A stretch of 64,000 nt of DNA from Ephydatia muelleri (GCA_013339895.1 JABACO010000082.1:62001-126000), one strand, 5' to 3'; shown: positions 1 to 13,589, numbered from the stretch's first letter. Program-made: numbers and translations. Notes: generated from the letters alone by a model not told the origin.

Positions 1-1488
1 CCTTTAATTACATATGCATGTCGTGTACGTAAATACCCTGCACGCTCAGTTCCTAGTCAGAATAAGAGCTTCAACTTGCTTTGTTTGCTGCAGCATTACA
101 TGTCATAAAATGGGATATCAGAAACTGCTTTATTATTAGACCGTTTTGCCAACCATGCGTACAGAGAACACAGATCAATTGCGTTAAGGTCTCTGCTCTT
201 TTATTGGCAGATGGACGTTGCGACAAATGTCTGTGGAATACGATCAGGTTAGGCTGCTGCCACTGGAATTAAGCTACATGTAATGCTGCTTTTTTTGTAT
301 GTGTAGGAACCATACACACTCGTGCATAGCTCTACATGTGTGCACCAACATTTAGCCACGTGCAGAACAGCATATTGTACGCATGCATGGCATTGAAAAG
401 TACGACATATAGTGTCTCATCTCACCGCGTGTATGCAAATTAAAGCCACGAACACGTTGCTTTGCATGTTGAAATTTTCACCTGAACTAACTGTGACCAC
501 AGTTGTGCGTTTGGCTGGAGCTCTGGCAGAGGTCATATTGACGATTGAAGCGCAAGCTAGCACGTGTACTTACAGTGCCAAATAAATGTTCACTTACCTC
601 ATAGTTTCACACATGTGATTCCAAAGTGAGGCTCATTCATTAGAAATCAGACTCGCGAAAATGTTTTCAAAATGTTTGGAAACAAACACACGTTTATGAG
701 GACCACCAGACATCTTTAGCACAATGATTCCAAATACACGCTGGAGAAAACATTTTCGCGAGTCTGATTTCTAATGAATGAGCACCTTTATATGCATGTG
801 AATTTATAGCGACAGAAAGTGCACAGGCAGCTACATCAAGCTGTCTACAGTAGCCTCACTTTGGAATCATATGTGTGAAACTATGAGGTAAGTGAACATT
901 TATTTGGCACTGTAAGTACACGTGCTAGCTTGCGCTTCAATCGTCAATATGACCTCTGCCAGAGCTCCAGCCAAACGCACAACTGTGGTCACAGTTAGTT
1001 CAGGTGAAAATTTCAACATGCAAAGCAACGTGTTCGTGGCTTTAATTTGCATACACGCGGTGAGATGAGACACTATATGTCGTACTTTTCAATGCCATGC
1101 ATGCGTACAATATGCTGTTCTGCACGTGGCTAAATGTTGGTGCACACATGTAGAGCTATGCACGAGTGTGTACGGTTTCTACACATACAAAAAAAGCAGC
1201 ATTACATGTAGCTTAATCCCAGTGGCAGCAGCCTAACCTGATCGTACTCCACAGACATTTGTCGCAACGTCCATCTGCCAATAAAAGAGCAGAGACCTTA
1301 ACGCAATTGATCTGTGTTCTCTGTACGCATGCATGGTTGGCAAAACGGTCTAATAATAAAGCAGTTTCTGATATCCCATTTTATGACATGTAATGCTGCA
1401 GCAAACAAAGCAAGTTGAAGCTCTTATTCTGACTAGGAACTGAGCGTGCAGGGTATTTACGTACACGACATGCATATGTAATTAAAGG
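1..1488. repeat. Long fold-back palindrome (inverted repeat, window-edge truncated)
   Basis: Base 1 pairs with base 1488, and the two arms are near-perfect reverse complements: about 1-665 against about 745-1488, around a loop near 665-745. The right arm holds about 70 extra bases (roughly 781-852) that the left arm lacks. Because base 1 is already paired, the left end may lie outside the window. Part of the right arm (about 750-1210) is also similar to 59633-60120, the untranslated end of the Tigger-like element at 57615-60374. This suggests a fold-back derivative built from that family (inference). The small open frames inside show no coding character. Confidence 0.85.
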
Positions 1489-2850
1489 CAGGACGGCGGA
1501 GAAGGAAATGAAATACTTATTGAGCGGTGAATGTGGGTTTGCTAAGTACACCAACAGTTATGCAATCCAGTAGCTATCTTAATCTTTTCCCATCAGCAAC
1601 GTCTAACCACCTTTACTTTTGCAATTGGATCAGGGAGCCTAAAATAACAATGAATGATGTCAAAAGTCCACTGTTCCGAGGTGAGAAAGTCCACTGTTCC
1701 GAGCCGCCCCTGTACCACTAACAGCCCCGGATCCTGGAATTTGTTATGGGGGGGAGGGGGGGGGGGGGGCGGTTTTACCAGAGGGGCGGCAATGTATGCG
1801 AAGCTATTTGAACGGGGAGGGGGGGGGGGGGGGGGGGGGGATGCAGTCCGCTTACGGCTATATACCAAAACCGCCCACCGTCATAAATTATCGCACACCG
1901 TCATATCGATAAATTAACATCGACCGAATTTCAACCTCACAAGTGTATAATCACGCACGCACGCACACACATCATAGGTAGTGTTTTGAATCGGTCAAAT
2001 AAATAATACGCAAAACGAGAAGACTGGTTAACTGAACCCATTGCAGTGGTGGAAGGTGCATGCTTCTAAGCTCCCCCTCCTGAGCCAGGTGGCAATGGAG
2101 ATTTTGGCAATACCTGCCAGCTAGCTCAGCTCCAAGTGAGAGAGTATTCTCAAAGTTGGCACGTGTACCATGGAGAGACTTTCTCTCAACGGTACCAAAA
2201 CCGATAGTCGATTATTATCGATAATTCTAAAATGCGATTATCAGACAATTAATATCTATCGATACCCCCTAATCTGTACTAAGGCCTAGTCACACATCGC
2301 GTAATCTGAACCTGCGTCAGCAGGTTCAATATAGGATTGATTGAGTAATGATGAATGTCATTAAAATTTTTAAATCGCGTCGGGAGGGACAACGGAGAAA
2401 CGGATCACTTATCTCGTTGCAGCAATGGAACGACAACACCAAGATCTACGTTTTCATGCTAGTTTCATGTCATTAAACTATGCGCTTCCCGACAAACAAA
2501 AAACCTGCTTCTCGTGCCCATTCCCAAAAAAATTGTTCATAGTCGTCGTCGTCGTCGTCATCGTCTTCTTCTTCCTTAGGAAGGTATAACTCGAGCTACG
2601 AACGGTTTTAAAGAACGACAATAGTACCAATCTCTTCAGAATTTACCGGCACGGTGCCCCTTAAGGTCATATAGATGCATATCACATCTACCAAAAGTAG
2701 CAAGCATAATATAGGAATTAATTTTAAACAATGATGTATTTAATAATGTTATACAGTATAAATGCTCCAACCTGCACTAAATTTATTTGGTGTTCCTATA
2801 TCGCAGTTTAGTCATTACTTACTTTTGTTAGTGAAGTTGTTTTTTTTTAA
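1489..2850. other. Gene-free stretch with poly-G tracts and a dispersed 0.5-kb repeat
   Basis: No convincing gene is seen. Two long G runs lie at about 1748-1770 and 1817-1840. The open frames crossing them give Gly or Pro runs and look like low-complexity artefacts. The segment 1795-2305 is a dispersed repeat described separately. A short (GTC)n-like run sits near 2542-2570. Confidence 0.6.
1795..2305. repeat. Dispersed repeat, copy A (partner at 30455-30967)
   Basis: About 510 bp that recurs almost unchanged at 30455-30967 in the same orientation, including the poly-G tract near its left end. Flanking sequence differs on both sides, so the boundaries are real. No open frame and no clear terminal inverted repeats were seen. 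Near the right part both copies carry an AT-rich run built from TATCGAT-like words. It may be a non-autonomous element; the family is not recognised. Confidence 0.8.
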
Positions 2851-4280
2851 ATGCCTTCGCGTAATCGAAAGAAGAGATGTAAGCAACGAGCGGAATACCT
2901 CCAAAAACGAGAAGATATTTTATCACAAGAGAACAAGGCTAAAGCCCGAGAGCGCTACAAGGCCGACCCTGAAAAGAAGAAGGCCTCTGTACGCGACACC
3001 TACAAGGCCGACCCAGAAAAGAAGGCCTCTGTACGCGACACCTAACGCAAATGCTGTATCTAAGCGTGCTGCTAAAAGGCAGCGATATCAAGAGGGCGTC
3101 GAGGAGAACCGTGCTGCTAAAAGGCAGCGATATCAAGAGGACGTCGAGGAGAACCGTGCTGCTAAAAGGCGGATATACAAGGGCAATTCAGCTACCATTA
3201 AGGCAGCTAGAAGGAGTCGGTATTGGAAGGGTCGTAGAACTACCACTACCACCCAAAGGTATGTTATAAATAGCATGCTGTATGTAGCATTTAAAGTCTA
3301 AGGGCTGCTTTCTTGCGTGCTAATGTAAGTTGCTCATGGCTTCCTGTCATGCACACATTAACACATTTCTTGTACGCTTGCATGCATATTATCAGATGTA
3401 CAGTAAGGCTTCCCAGGTCCCTGGTAAAGGTCAATGTTTGTACAAAAGGTTATTTGTGCATGCATCTGTGTCTGTTACATTGTACATTAGTTATCTGATG
3501 TTGAAAGAAAGGACTACACACGTGTGTGTATAGTACAAGTCAGTCATGCGCATCCACCCTTTGCTGCAGCTGTGTTTAATTGTTATCAGATGTACAGTAA
3601 GGCTTCCCACAAGTAAAAGTTCCCCCATGTACATGTAAAGGGTCAATCTTTGTTGTTTTAAAGGTCCACTACACGTGTGTACAGAAGTGTTACCCAAAAT
3701 TGAGTTGCATGAAAATGAAATAATTCATGTAATGCGCAATTGGTGAAATGTTTTGATACATGTATAAGGCATAATGTATGGTAAAATAAAAGTACTGCAA
3801 CCCTATCTTCTCCCATATAGTTACTCCCTGTTTGAGCCCAACTCTCGCACACTAGCAGAGTATGGAGTGAGGCTTGAAAAAGCAATTCTTAGGGATAGTG
3901 AGCTTCTGAGTGAAGTAAACAATGCTTTTTGCAATAGCCATCCATTGCTAGCTCAAAAGGTTGTTACAAGATCTGCCCGTGCAGCAGTAAGTAAGATTAG
4001 TGCAGATGCATTACTTGCTAAAGCACTCAGTGTACGAAGATCACAGGCAGGGTCACTGCGAAAAGCTATCCGTAAGGTTAATGCAAAGAAGTTGCAAGAG
4101 AGTGATATTTTAGTCGGGCATAGGTTTCATACTGCTGGGGCTGAACCTTACTTCTTTGATAATTCAAAGAGCATCGAGGAGAACCGTGCTGCTAAAAGGC
4201 AGCGATATCAAGAGGATGTCGAGGAGAACCGTGCTGCTAAAAGGCAGCGATATCAAGAGGACGTCGAGTGTAATCTTTAG
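2851..4280 (+). CDS. Lys/Arg-rich repeat protein, two exons, unrecognised family
   Basis: Exon 1 (2851-3258) encodes a basic protein of short repeats: units like YKADPEKKKASVRDT near the start, then units like ENRAAKRQRYQEDVE. The second set is in another frame, so there is a one-base-type break near 3040. A donor at 3259 (AAAG|GTATGT) and an acceptor ending at 3820 (ATATAG) join in phase to exon 2, which reads YSLFEPNSRTLAEYG and continues to about 4170 as an alpha-helical region. The tail of exon 2 (about 4171-4266) repeats the ENRAAKRQRYQEDVE units of exon 1, and the frame stops just inside the giant inverted repeat. I recall similar basic repeat proteins next to mobile-element genes in sponges and corals, but cannot name the family. 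Probably truncated. Confidence 0.5.
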
Positions 4281-4912
4281 AAGACTTTAGTTCGGCAATT
4301 CAGTACTGTTTCTTGTGTCCTTACCTTCATGCATTCAGATTCTTTATTCTATCTGTCTTACTCCAGACACTAAACTGTCAGCATTCTGTTCTATCTCTAA
4401 CTCCAATCTTTAGAGTTTTATAAGTTCCTAACCCTTGTTTGTTCATCACAAGTAAATGTAGGGTGACTTTTCACGGTATGCACATGTGTCCGTGTAGAGA
4501 TGTTGTGTGTGCATGTGTATCTTGTGTATGACTTCATGAGCAAACAGTGCATGAGTGCTTCTATTAGAATATAATTGACGAATGCAGGTACTGTTTTTTG
4601 TAAGCGTTTCAGCCATGCCTTTACTTCTTCCTTCTAACCCGGGACACTAAGATGTCAGCATTCAGTGAAGAGCATTAAGTCTTTGTGCACAAGTAGTTGC
4701 TAACTTTTTGGCCTCATATTATGTGTAAAGTAGTTAGAGCTATTTGCTCTTTTGTGCTATGATTGACTGTACATTTGCACACGTGTGAACGTGTGTAAAG
4801 GATCATGTGAGCTTCTTTCAAATTAAACAGTCCAGTGAGTATCTTGTTGCCTTGCCTTCATTGCCTGTATTGCTTCCCAATAGCCACCAGACGTTCAGAC
4901 ACTGTGTGTGAG

Positions 4913-5006
4913 TTTGTAGTTTGTGTGTGTGTGTTTGTATGTGTGTGTTATAGCTTGTGTGAGTATGTGTGTGTGTGTGTTATAGCTTGTGCGATTATGT
5001 GTGTGT

Positions 5007-5062
<56 letters not shown>

Positions 5063-5388
5063 GATTGTGTATGGTTTATTTCAATTTAACAGTCCAGTGA
5101 CTTTTTCTTGTTGCCTTGTTTTCATTGCCTTCAGATCTCTTAATACTTTCCAATACCTACCAGACACTAAATGTCAGCATTCCGTGACGAACAGAAGTCC
5201 AATCTTTGAAGGTGTTAGTACAAAACCTTTGTTTGTCATTTTGCTCGCTGGGTTTCAATATTGCCATATGACTTTCTATTCTTATGTCTGGGTGAGTAGG
5301 ATTATGTATGTGTGTGTTGTAATGAGAAGTGTTTTTGTGTGTTTGTGTGTGTGTTAGCTTGTGTGTGATTATGTGTGTGCGTGCGTGT

Positions 5389-5419
<31 letters not shown>

Positions 5420-5520
5420 AGCGCTTGTGTGTTTGTGAGTGTGTGTGTTTGTGTGTGTTAACTTGTGTGTGTGATGTGTATGTGTGTTAGCTTGTGTGAT
5501 TGTGTGTATGTGTGATTTCT
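4913..5520. repeat. (TG)n-rich microsatellite blocks of the left arm
   Basis: Runs of TG with interspersed TTAGCTTGTGTG-type words occupy about 4913-5060 and 5310-5515, separated by a unique block. Open frames here translate to Val-Cys or His-Thr alternations and are not genes. Confidence 0.9.
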
Positions 5521-6050
5521 TTCTGTTTAACAGTCCAGTGACTTTTTCTTGTTGTCCTGTCTTCATTGCCTTCAGATCTTTTGATACTTCCCAAACCAGC
5601 AGTCACTACCATGTCAGCATATAAAGATAAACACTGCATGAGTGTTGAATACCAAATCTTTGAAAGTGGTAGTATGAAATCCTTGTTAATCTTTTCCTTC
5701 ACTGCATTCGATTTGTTTTTGAGTTAACATGCATGCCGTAGTTGTATCCATTCAGTTACATGTTAATGGGCGATCTGCTTATGTAGATGTGTGTAATTTC
5801 ATTCAGCACCCAAGTATGTGGTTTGTAGGCATCAGACTTGTGCTACTGTGGAATCAGTGACATGTACAGTGTGCAAATCCTTTTAGATGTGCATATGCTA
5901 TTGCATCACTTAGGCCTCTTCTTCTTTGTATTTAACACACCTTTCTTGTCTCTGTATGTTAGTGTACATTAGCATAGAATGCAGTTACGTATTAACCATA
6001 TTGCATACATGTACACACATAAGGAAATTATCCTATGTTAAGTTGTAGTT

Positions 6051-7148
6051 CTAATTGTCGATGAGTCTCTGGTACGTTGTAGTTACTGATGACATAGCAC
6101 GCTGAATCATTGCTGGGTCCAGTGCACTCGTTTCGTGTGCTATAACAACCTGCAGTTGGTCAACAGTCTTTGGGTTGTGTGCATAGACATTTTCCTTGAG
6201 ATAACCCCAGAGCCAAAAGTCCATTGGTGTCAGGTCAGGGCTGCGTGCTGGCCATTCTAATGGACCCCCTCGTCCAATCCACTTAGTGCCAAAATTTCTT
6301 TCAGCCAATCTCTCACCCCTCTTAGGTAGTGCGCTGGTGCCCCATCTTGCTGATAGTACATGTGAGGAACATCGTCTTCAAATAAAACTTCGAAAATTGG
6401 CCACACAACTTCTTTTAGCATGTAGAGATATTTCTCTCCTGTGACAGTTCCCCTGGTAAATAAGTATTGTCCAATTAATTGGTCCTTGAAGAGACTGGCC
6501 CACACCATAATGCCCTTCTTCTGGTAGGGCTTGTCCATTGAGATATGGGGATTGGTCATGGCCCATGTGATGGCATTACGTCTATTGACATGCCCGTTTA
6601 AGTGAAATATTGCCTCATCTGTCCATAGTACCTGGTCAGGAAAACTAGGGTTTTGTCATACTTTCTCTAACCAAAGCTCTGCCCACTCGATCCTAAGTGC
6701 AGGATCATCCTCCTTCAGCTCTTGCACCAGTGAAGCTCTGTATCCTTGCATCCCTAAGTCCTTCTTTAAAATTCGTTGGATGCTTGACCTTGTCACTCCA
6801 GGGTTTTGTGCCTGGAGTCGTCTAATTGAGGTAGTGGGGGTTGCTGCCATTGTATTTCCAATGGTGGCAATGTTTGCAGGAGTGCGTACAGTTTTCTTCC
6901 TCCCACAGTTTCCCTTCCATCTGTTTTCAACAGATCCATGTTCTAAAAACTTTGCAACGACTTTTAGCACTGTTGATGGTACTAGGGTCAGTCCTGTTAG
7001 TTGGATACAGCACCTTGAATTGCCTTACTGTTTCACTTGCATGACCACCATTTTTAAGATGCAACTGCACAATTGACACCTTCTGCGCATTCGTAAGCCT
7101 TGCTGGACACATTTCAAACTCGCAATTGTGACTTATTGAGCTTGTCAT
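6051..7148 (-). pseudogene. Mariner/Tc1-superfamily transposase, broken
   Basis: Read from 7148 down to 6051. The N-terminal helix-turn-helix part begins MTSSISHNCEFEMCPARLTN. A middle part has RTPANIATIGNTM and TRSSIQRILKKDLGMQGYR. The catalytic part shows WTDEAIFHLNGH (first Asp), QQDGAPAHY (second Asp) and WPARSPDLTPMDFWLWGYLK (third acidic site). Spacing between the second and third sites is about 42 residues, wider than the DD34D of classical mariner. At least three breaks are visible: a frame change near 6950, an in-frame TGA near 6656-6659 and a frame change near 6310. I could not find clear terminal inverted repeats. The element sits in the centre of the giant inverted repeat. Confidence 0.85.
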
Positions 7149-8340
7149 TTTATACTTTTATAGTTCTGCACATCTGCAATTCCATTGGTTGGTAATCTAT
7201 GCAACTCTATTGGCTAGAATATTAATTAGACGATTTTGACCAATGGAAATAGACTTTTGCAAAGTGATCCTTTCATGCATAAATTAATATTTTCTTTATG
7301 TGCTAAACTGGACAGCCAACTCCATATCTCGTTGAACGACCCATACAGTGTAACTGCTCGAAACATTGCTAACAGCTGTTGAATTTGCCATAGGTTAGGT
7401 GCTTTGCTTTCAAAGGTATTCCCCTCCACACATTGGATTTCCCACAATGCAACTTTTTGTTTAGAAAAACCAACTTTCTATACTATAAGGTTGGCTTACA
7501 GTAGGCCTATGCATTACACTGATGTAATATGTGATGTGTGATGTGTCCGTGGTGTTGGTGTGTGTGTGTGTGTGTGTGTTTGTGACCATGTGTTTTGTTG
7601 TGTTAACCTCTGCATTGTGAGCATCTCTGTGTGTGTCTCTACTTCCTTTGTGACCATTGAGTAGTTGAAGGGGTTGAAGCAATATTGGATTAGGTATCAA
7701 AACTCTATCCACATGGACAATTAGATCAATTATTTATGGAGGGGGTACAAATATTCAAGCACCGCCTCTTCTATTGAGGTAGTGGTTTCAAACATAAGGT
7801 GCACCTGTTACATTGCTCTCCTTTTCAGCAGAAACTGCATTCAACAGCAGCATGATGGAATCCTCCTGTGTGCAATCATACTACCAATTTCTCATGAAAA
7901 GTCTATGAAGATGCCAGTGGAGATGGGCCCTCTACCTGTGTGGCTTTGTATGCAACCCCCATCTTATTATGGTATCTAAGCTGTGTGCTTTAAATTCATC
8001 TTACATCATACTCCATGCTCCCCAAATGACTTTGCCATCATTTTAAACTGCTCTTATCTGTCTGAACCAGAATTGGTTAGTCTTGTACAGGGTTATGCAT
8101 TTATCATTTCATTGTTCAGCATAACAAATAACATTGTCAACAAATCTTCGACACACGGCTAATTACAGTGTATAAAATACAAAGAGTCAAATATTCTCCT
8201 GCTCTCCTGTCAACAGTCATCAAGGTGATACAGTGAACACGTATCATGGGTCATCATGTCACTCTTCAATACAGCTAGGGGTGAGATAAAGGATGACAAA
8301 CTGCATAAAAAGTAAATATACCTGGGCTGTGTAAATATGT
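7149..8340. other. Spacer of the giant inverted repeat, no gene seen
   Basis: AT-rich sequence with a short (TG)n run near 7560-7580. The small open frames have no recognisable domain. Confidence 0.5.
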
Positions 8341-8349
8341 TCTAATAGA

Positions 8350-11195
8350 AGCACACATGCAACACTACACACAAGTCATACATGCTCACACATGCATGCA
8401 CATACATACACAAACACACACATACACACACAAATTCACAAAGACACCCCTTACTACATGTACCACACATACACACACACACACACAAATTCACAAAGAC
8501 ACCCCTTACTACATGTACCACACACACATACACAATCCTACTCGCACGATCTACCCAGACCTAAGAGTAGACAGTCATATGGCAATATTGAAACAAGCTA
8601 ACACACACACACACAAACACACCTAAACACAATCACACACATACACACTCACACACACAATCACACACAAGCTAACACACACACACTTGCACACAATCAC
8701 ACACAAGCTAACACACAATCACACACACAATCACACACAAGCTAACACACACACTCATACACGCACAATTGCACACAAGCTCACACACACAATCACACAT
8801 ACACACACTCACACAATCACACACAAGCTAACACACACGCACAATCACATAAGCTCACACACACTCACACACACACTCACACACAATCACACACAAGCTA
8901 ACGCACACACAATCACACACAAGCTAACGCACACATTCACACACAAGCTAACACACAAACACACACACTCACAATCACACACAAGCTTACACACACAAAC
9001 ACACAAAAACACTTCTCATTACAATACACAATCCTACTCACCTAGACATAAGAATAGACAGTCATATGGCAATATTGAAACCCAGTGAACGAAACGACAA
9101 AGGTTTTGTACTGACACCTTCAAAGATTGGACTTATGTTCGTCACAGAATGCTGATTAGTGTCTGGTAGGTATTGGGAAGTATTAAGAGATCTGAAGGCA
9201 AGGCAACAAGAAACAGTCACTGGACTGTTAAATTGAAATGAACCATACACAATCGTACACACACACACATGCACGCAGACATTAATGGAGACACAGACAC
9301 ACACACACACACACAGACATACACATACGCACACCAACAAACACACATTCAAAACGACACTTCTCACTACAACACACACATACACAATCCTACTCACACG
9401 ATCTACCCAGACCTAAGAGTAGACAGTTATATGGCAATATTAAATCAAGCTAACACACACACACACACACGCACACGCACACACACAATCACACACAAAC
9501 ACACACACACTCACACACACTCAAACACACACAATCACACACAGGCTAAAACACACACTCAAACAAACACAATCACACACAAGCTCACACAACACACACA
9601 ATTCTACACACACACACACTCACAATCACACACAAGCTAACACACACACTCACACACAAGCTCACACACACAAACACACACACAATCACACACAAGCTAA
9701 CACACACACAAGCACACACACAAGCACACACACAATCACACACAAGCTCACACACACACACACACAATCACAAACACGCACACTCACACAATCACACACA
9801 AGCTAACACACACAAACACACACACACACACTCACATACACAATCACACACAAGCTAACACACACACACACACTCACACACGCACAATAGCTCACACACA
9901 CAATCACATACAAGCTAACACACACACACACTCACACACGCACAATAGCTCCACCACACATAATCACACACAAGCTAACACACACACTCACACATGCACA
10001 ATCGCCACACGCACAATCACACACAAGCTAACACACACACACACACGCACAATCACACACGAGCTTAACACACACAAACACACACACACTCACATACCAC
10101 AATCACACACAAGCTAACACACACAAACACACACACACTCACACACAATCACATACAAGCTAACACACACTCACACACGCACAATCGCACACAAGCTCAT
10201 ACACACACACATGCACACACACACAAACACACACAAGCTAACACACCACAATCACACACACACAATCACACACACACACGCACACATACACGCACAATCA
10301 CACACAAGCTCACACACACCACAAACACACACAATCACACACAAGCTCACACACACACACCACACACAAACACGCACACACTCACACACAATCACACACA
10401 AGCTAACACACACACAAACACACACACACAATCACATACAAGCTAACACAAACACACACTCACACATGCACAATCGCACACAAGCTCACACACACACAAA
10501 CACACACACACACAATCACACACAAGCTAACACACACACACATGCACAATCACACACTAGCTAACACACACACACAAACACACACACACAATCACACACA
10601 AGCTCACACAAGCACACACACAAGCTCACATACACACAAACACACACACAAACGCACACAATCACACACAAGCTAACACACTCACACACACAAGCTCACA
10701 CATAAAAAAACACACACACACTCACACACAATCACACACAAGCTAACACACACACAAGCACACACCCAATCACACACAAGCTCACACACACACAAACACA
10801 CACAATCACACACAAGCTAACACACAAGCACACAATCACACACAAGCTAACACACACACAAACACATACACACACACTCACACACACAATCACACACAAG
10901 CTAACACACACACGCACAATCACACACAAGCTAACACACACAAACACACACACACACACACACTCACACACGCACAATCGCACACAAGCTCACACACACA
11001 CACACGAACACACACACACACACACACGCACAATTGCACACAAGCTCACCCACACATACACAAACACACAATCACACACCAAGCTAACACACACACACAC
11101 TCACACACACAATCACCCACAAGCTAACACACGCAAACACACACACAATCACACACACACACACACATGCTAACACACACATACACGCACACACG

Positions 11196-11235
<40 letters not shown>

Positions 11236-11260
11236 CACAAACACACTTCTCACTACAAGA
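8350..11260. repeat. (CA)n higher-order minisatellite
   Basis: About 2.9 kb of CA-rich units, many of the form AATCACACACAAGCTAACAC followed by a variable CA run, giving a loose period of roughly 25-60 bp. Two larger islands of non-CA sequence (about 9010-9250 and 11270-11480) are copies of one another. Long open frames translating to His-Thr-Gln-Ala-Asn repeats follow from the repeat and are not genes. Confidence 0.9.
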
Positions 11261-11496
11261 CACACATACACAATCTACCCAGACATAACAGTCATATGGC
11301 AATATTGACACCCAGTGAGCGAAATGACAAATAAGGATTTTGTACTGACACCTTCAAATATTGGAGTTAGAACTGATGTTCGTCACAGAATGCTGACATT
11401 TTAGTGTCTGGAAGTATTAAAAGACCTGAAGACAATGAAGCCAAGGCAACAAGAAACAGTCACTAGTCTAAAATGAACCACACACAATCCTACACA

Positions 11497-11530
<34 letters not shown>

Positions 11531-12298
11531 ACACAAACACACACACACATACTCACACAAGCTAACACGCATACACACAAACACACACATTCCAAAGACA
11601 CTTCTCACTATAACACACACACATACAAACACACACACACACAAACTACAAACTCACACACAGTGTCTGAACGTCTGGTGGCTATTGGGAAGCAATACAG
11701 GCAATGAAGGCAAGGCAACAAGATACTCACTGGACTGTTTAATTTGAAAGAAGCTCACATGATCCTTTACACACGTTCACACGTGTGCAAATGTACAGTC
11801 AATCATAGCACAAAAGAGCAAATAGCTCTAACTACTTTACACATAATATGAGGCCAAAAAGTTAGCAACTACTTGTGCACAAAGACTTAATGCTCTTCAC
11901 TGAATGCTGACATCTTAGTGTCCCGGGTTAGAAGGAAGAAGTAAAGGCATGGCTGAAACGCTTACAAAAAACAGTACCTGCATTCGTCAATTATATTCTA
12001 ATAGAAGCACTCATGCACTGTTTGCTCATGAAGTCATACACAAGATACACATGCACACACAACATCTCTACACGGACACATGTGCATACCGTGAAAAGTC
12101 ACCCTACATTTACTTGTGATGAACAAACAAGGGTTAGGAACTTATAAAACTCTAAAGATTGGAGTTAGAGATAGAACAGAATGCTGACAGTTTAGTGTCT
12201 GGAGTAAGACAGATAGAATAAAGAATCTGAATGCATGAAGGTAAGGACACAAGAAACAGTACTGAATTGCTGAACTAAAGTCTTCTAAAGATTACACT

Positions 12299-12452
12299 GA
12301 ACGCTCTCCACTAAATGTTGACAGTTTATTTAATGCCTGGAGTTATTTGGAAGGAATGATTAGCTTAGAAAATGATACCATAACTACTGTAGTAGTTGAT
12401 TTCAAAAGGATCATGTAGACACATCAACACACAACATACTACACAGAACACA

Positions 12453-12492
<40 letters not shown>

Positions 12493-13589
12493 TTATAAGA
12501 TGATAATAGGCATTACCCCAGTTACATGCTCTTGAAAGCAGTACGTAGCTATACCCGCTAACACAGTACATGTAGTACTTTACGTTAGTGTGGTCTCTTG
12601 TGTACGTGTGAGTTAGTACTCACCCCCAATTGACCGTGAGGCACCACCATCATGTAGTTCCGAAATGAATCGCCCTCCTCGTGGAATATCTGATCGGACG
12701 TGTTCTCTTATGGAAGCGCACTGGTTTGTTATTAACGCAGCTTGACACGCCCTGCATGTATGCGAACAGGTACGATCGCACGATGGACTAATGCATGACG
12801 GCTATCAGGTTTAAATCGGAGTGGTAAAGTTTCTCTAACGGCGACACAGGAAAACACGCGTTGTTTTCATGATGGCGCTCGTTTCAGTTGCTACGTGTTC
12901 TGAAGGTAGAGCGCTGCGATGCGCTGTCTCTTGTTTGGGAGTGGCAGAGTACTGTGGGTGGATCTGTTTTTTTTGCAGGTTCATCACGTGACTGTTTGTA
13001 GTAGGTTATTAAAATGTATTGCTGTCCCGCGATTCACGTGATTTTGGTTGGTGCGATTTCGTGAATCCCCCGTGGAAGAGTTGGTCTGGGAACGGCAATC
13101 GCGCACAGGGTACTTCTGCGCATGCGCAAGCGCGATGAAAATGAACGTAAATGTTAGACGTTAACATCTCTAGACCCCGCAGCGGGAAAAAAAATTTTTC
13201 TTCAGTTTCCGAATTCCTATCCGTTCAGGTTTCCGAAAAATTAACTTGTTGTCCATATTCATGTTAATTAATTTTAATTAATTAACCTGTGATTTAATTG
13301 CACGATAATTTCTTCCCGAAAGTGATTAGTATTTACATAATTTTTATAGCTTCTATAAAATAATAACGATTTTTTCCTGATTGTGGGACACCCTGTATAT
13401 GCGTGCATGCATGGAGTCCCGCGTCTCCACTCAGTGAGTGTGATGGCCCGCTTGCGGGCTTAACTAGTAATTAAATGCTATATCGGTGCACGTACACACT
13501 TGTATAGAGTCGGATGCATAATATATTCCGCGGTATTAATTGCACGTGCCCACCCCCTCCATCCCCCCATCCCCTCACAGGTATACGTT
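12299..13589. other. Gene-free stretch before the DIRS-like fossil
   Basis: A (CA)n run lies at about 12455-12490. The rest holds no open frame with recognisable content. The first 60 bases still resemble the non-CA blocks of the inverted repeat. The right part (about 13430-13590) may belong to the left end of the DIRS-like element, which I cannot delimit. Confidence 0.45.

Larger units (their letters stand above)
4267..12298. repeat. Giant inverted repeat with (CA)n minisatellite arms
   Basis: Position 4267 pairs with 12298. The outer 0.8 kb (4267-5060 against about 11660-12298) is nearly identical in reverse complement, with shared non-microsatellite blocks such as the stretch around 4300-4500. 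The arms are unequal: the left runs to about 5570, the right from about 8340. The right arm is expanded by a minisatellite of AATCACACACAAGCTAACAC-type units. The spacer (about 5570-8340) contains a mariner-like transposase remnant. A single-copy block with a CTTTGAAGGTGTTAGTACAA core occurs on the left near 5200 and, reversed, near 9115 and 11345, so the right arm carries internal duplications. Confidence 0.8.

Noticed and set aside
1593-1917. Pro-rich and Gly-rich small proteins
   Set aside because: Created by long poly-G tracts in a dispersed repeat.
8600-11260. CRISPR-like regular repeats
   Set aside because: Units are variable CA-rich minisatellite without constant-length unique spacers, in animal DNA.
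8357-11311. Many long open frames with His-Thr-Gln-Ala-Asn or Val-Cys repeats
   Set aside because: They run through (CA)n minisatellite on both strands; no start context, no non-repeat domain.
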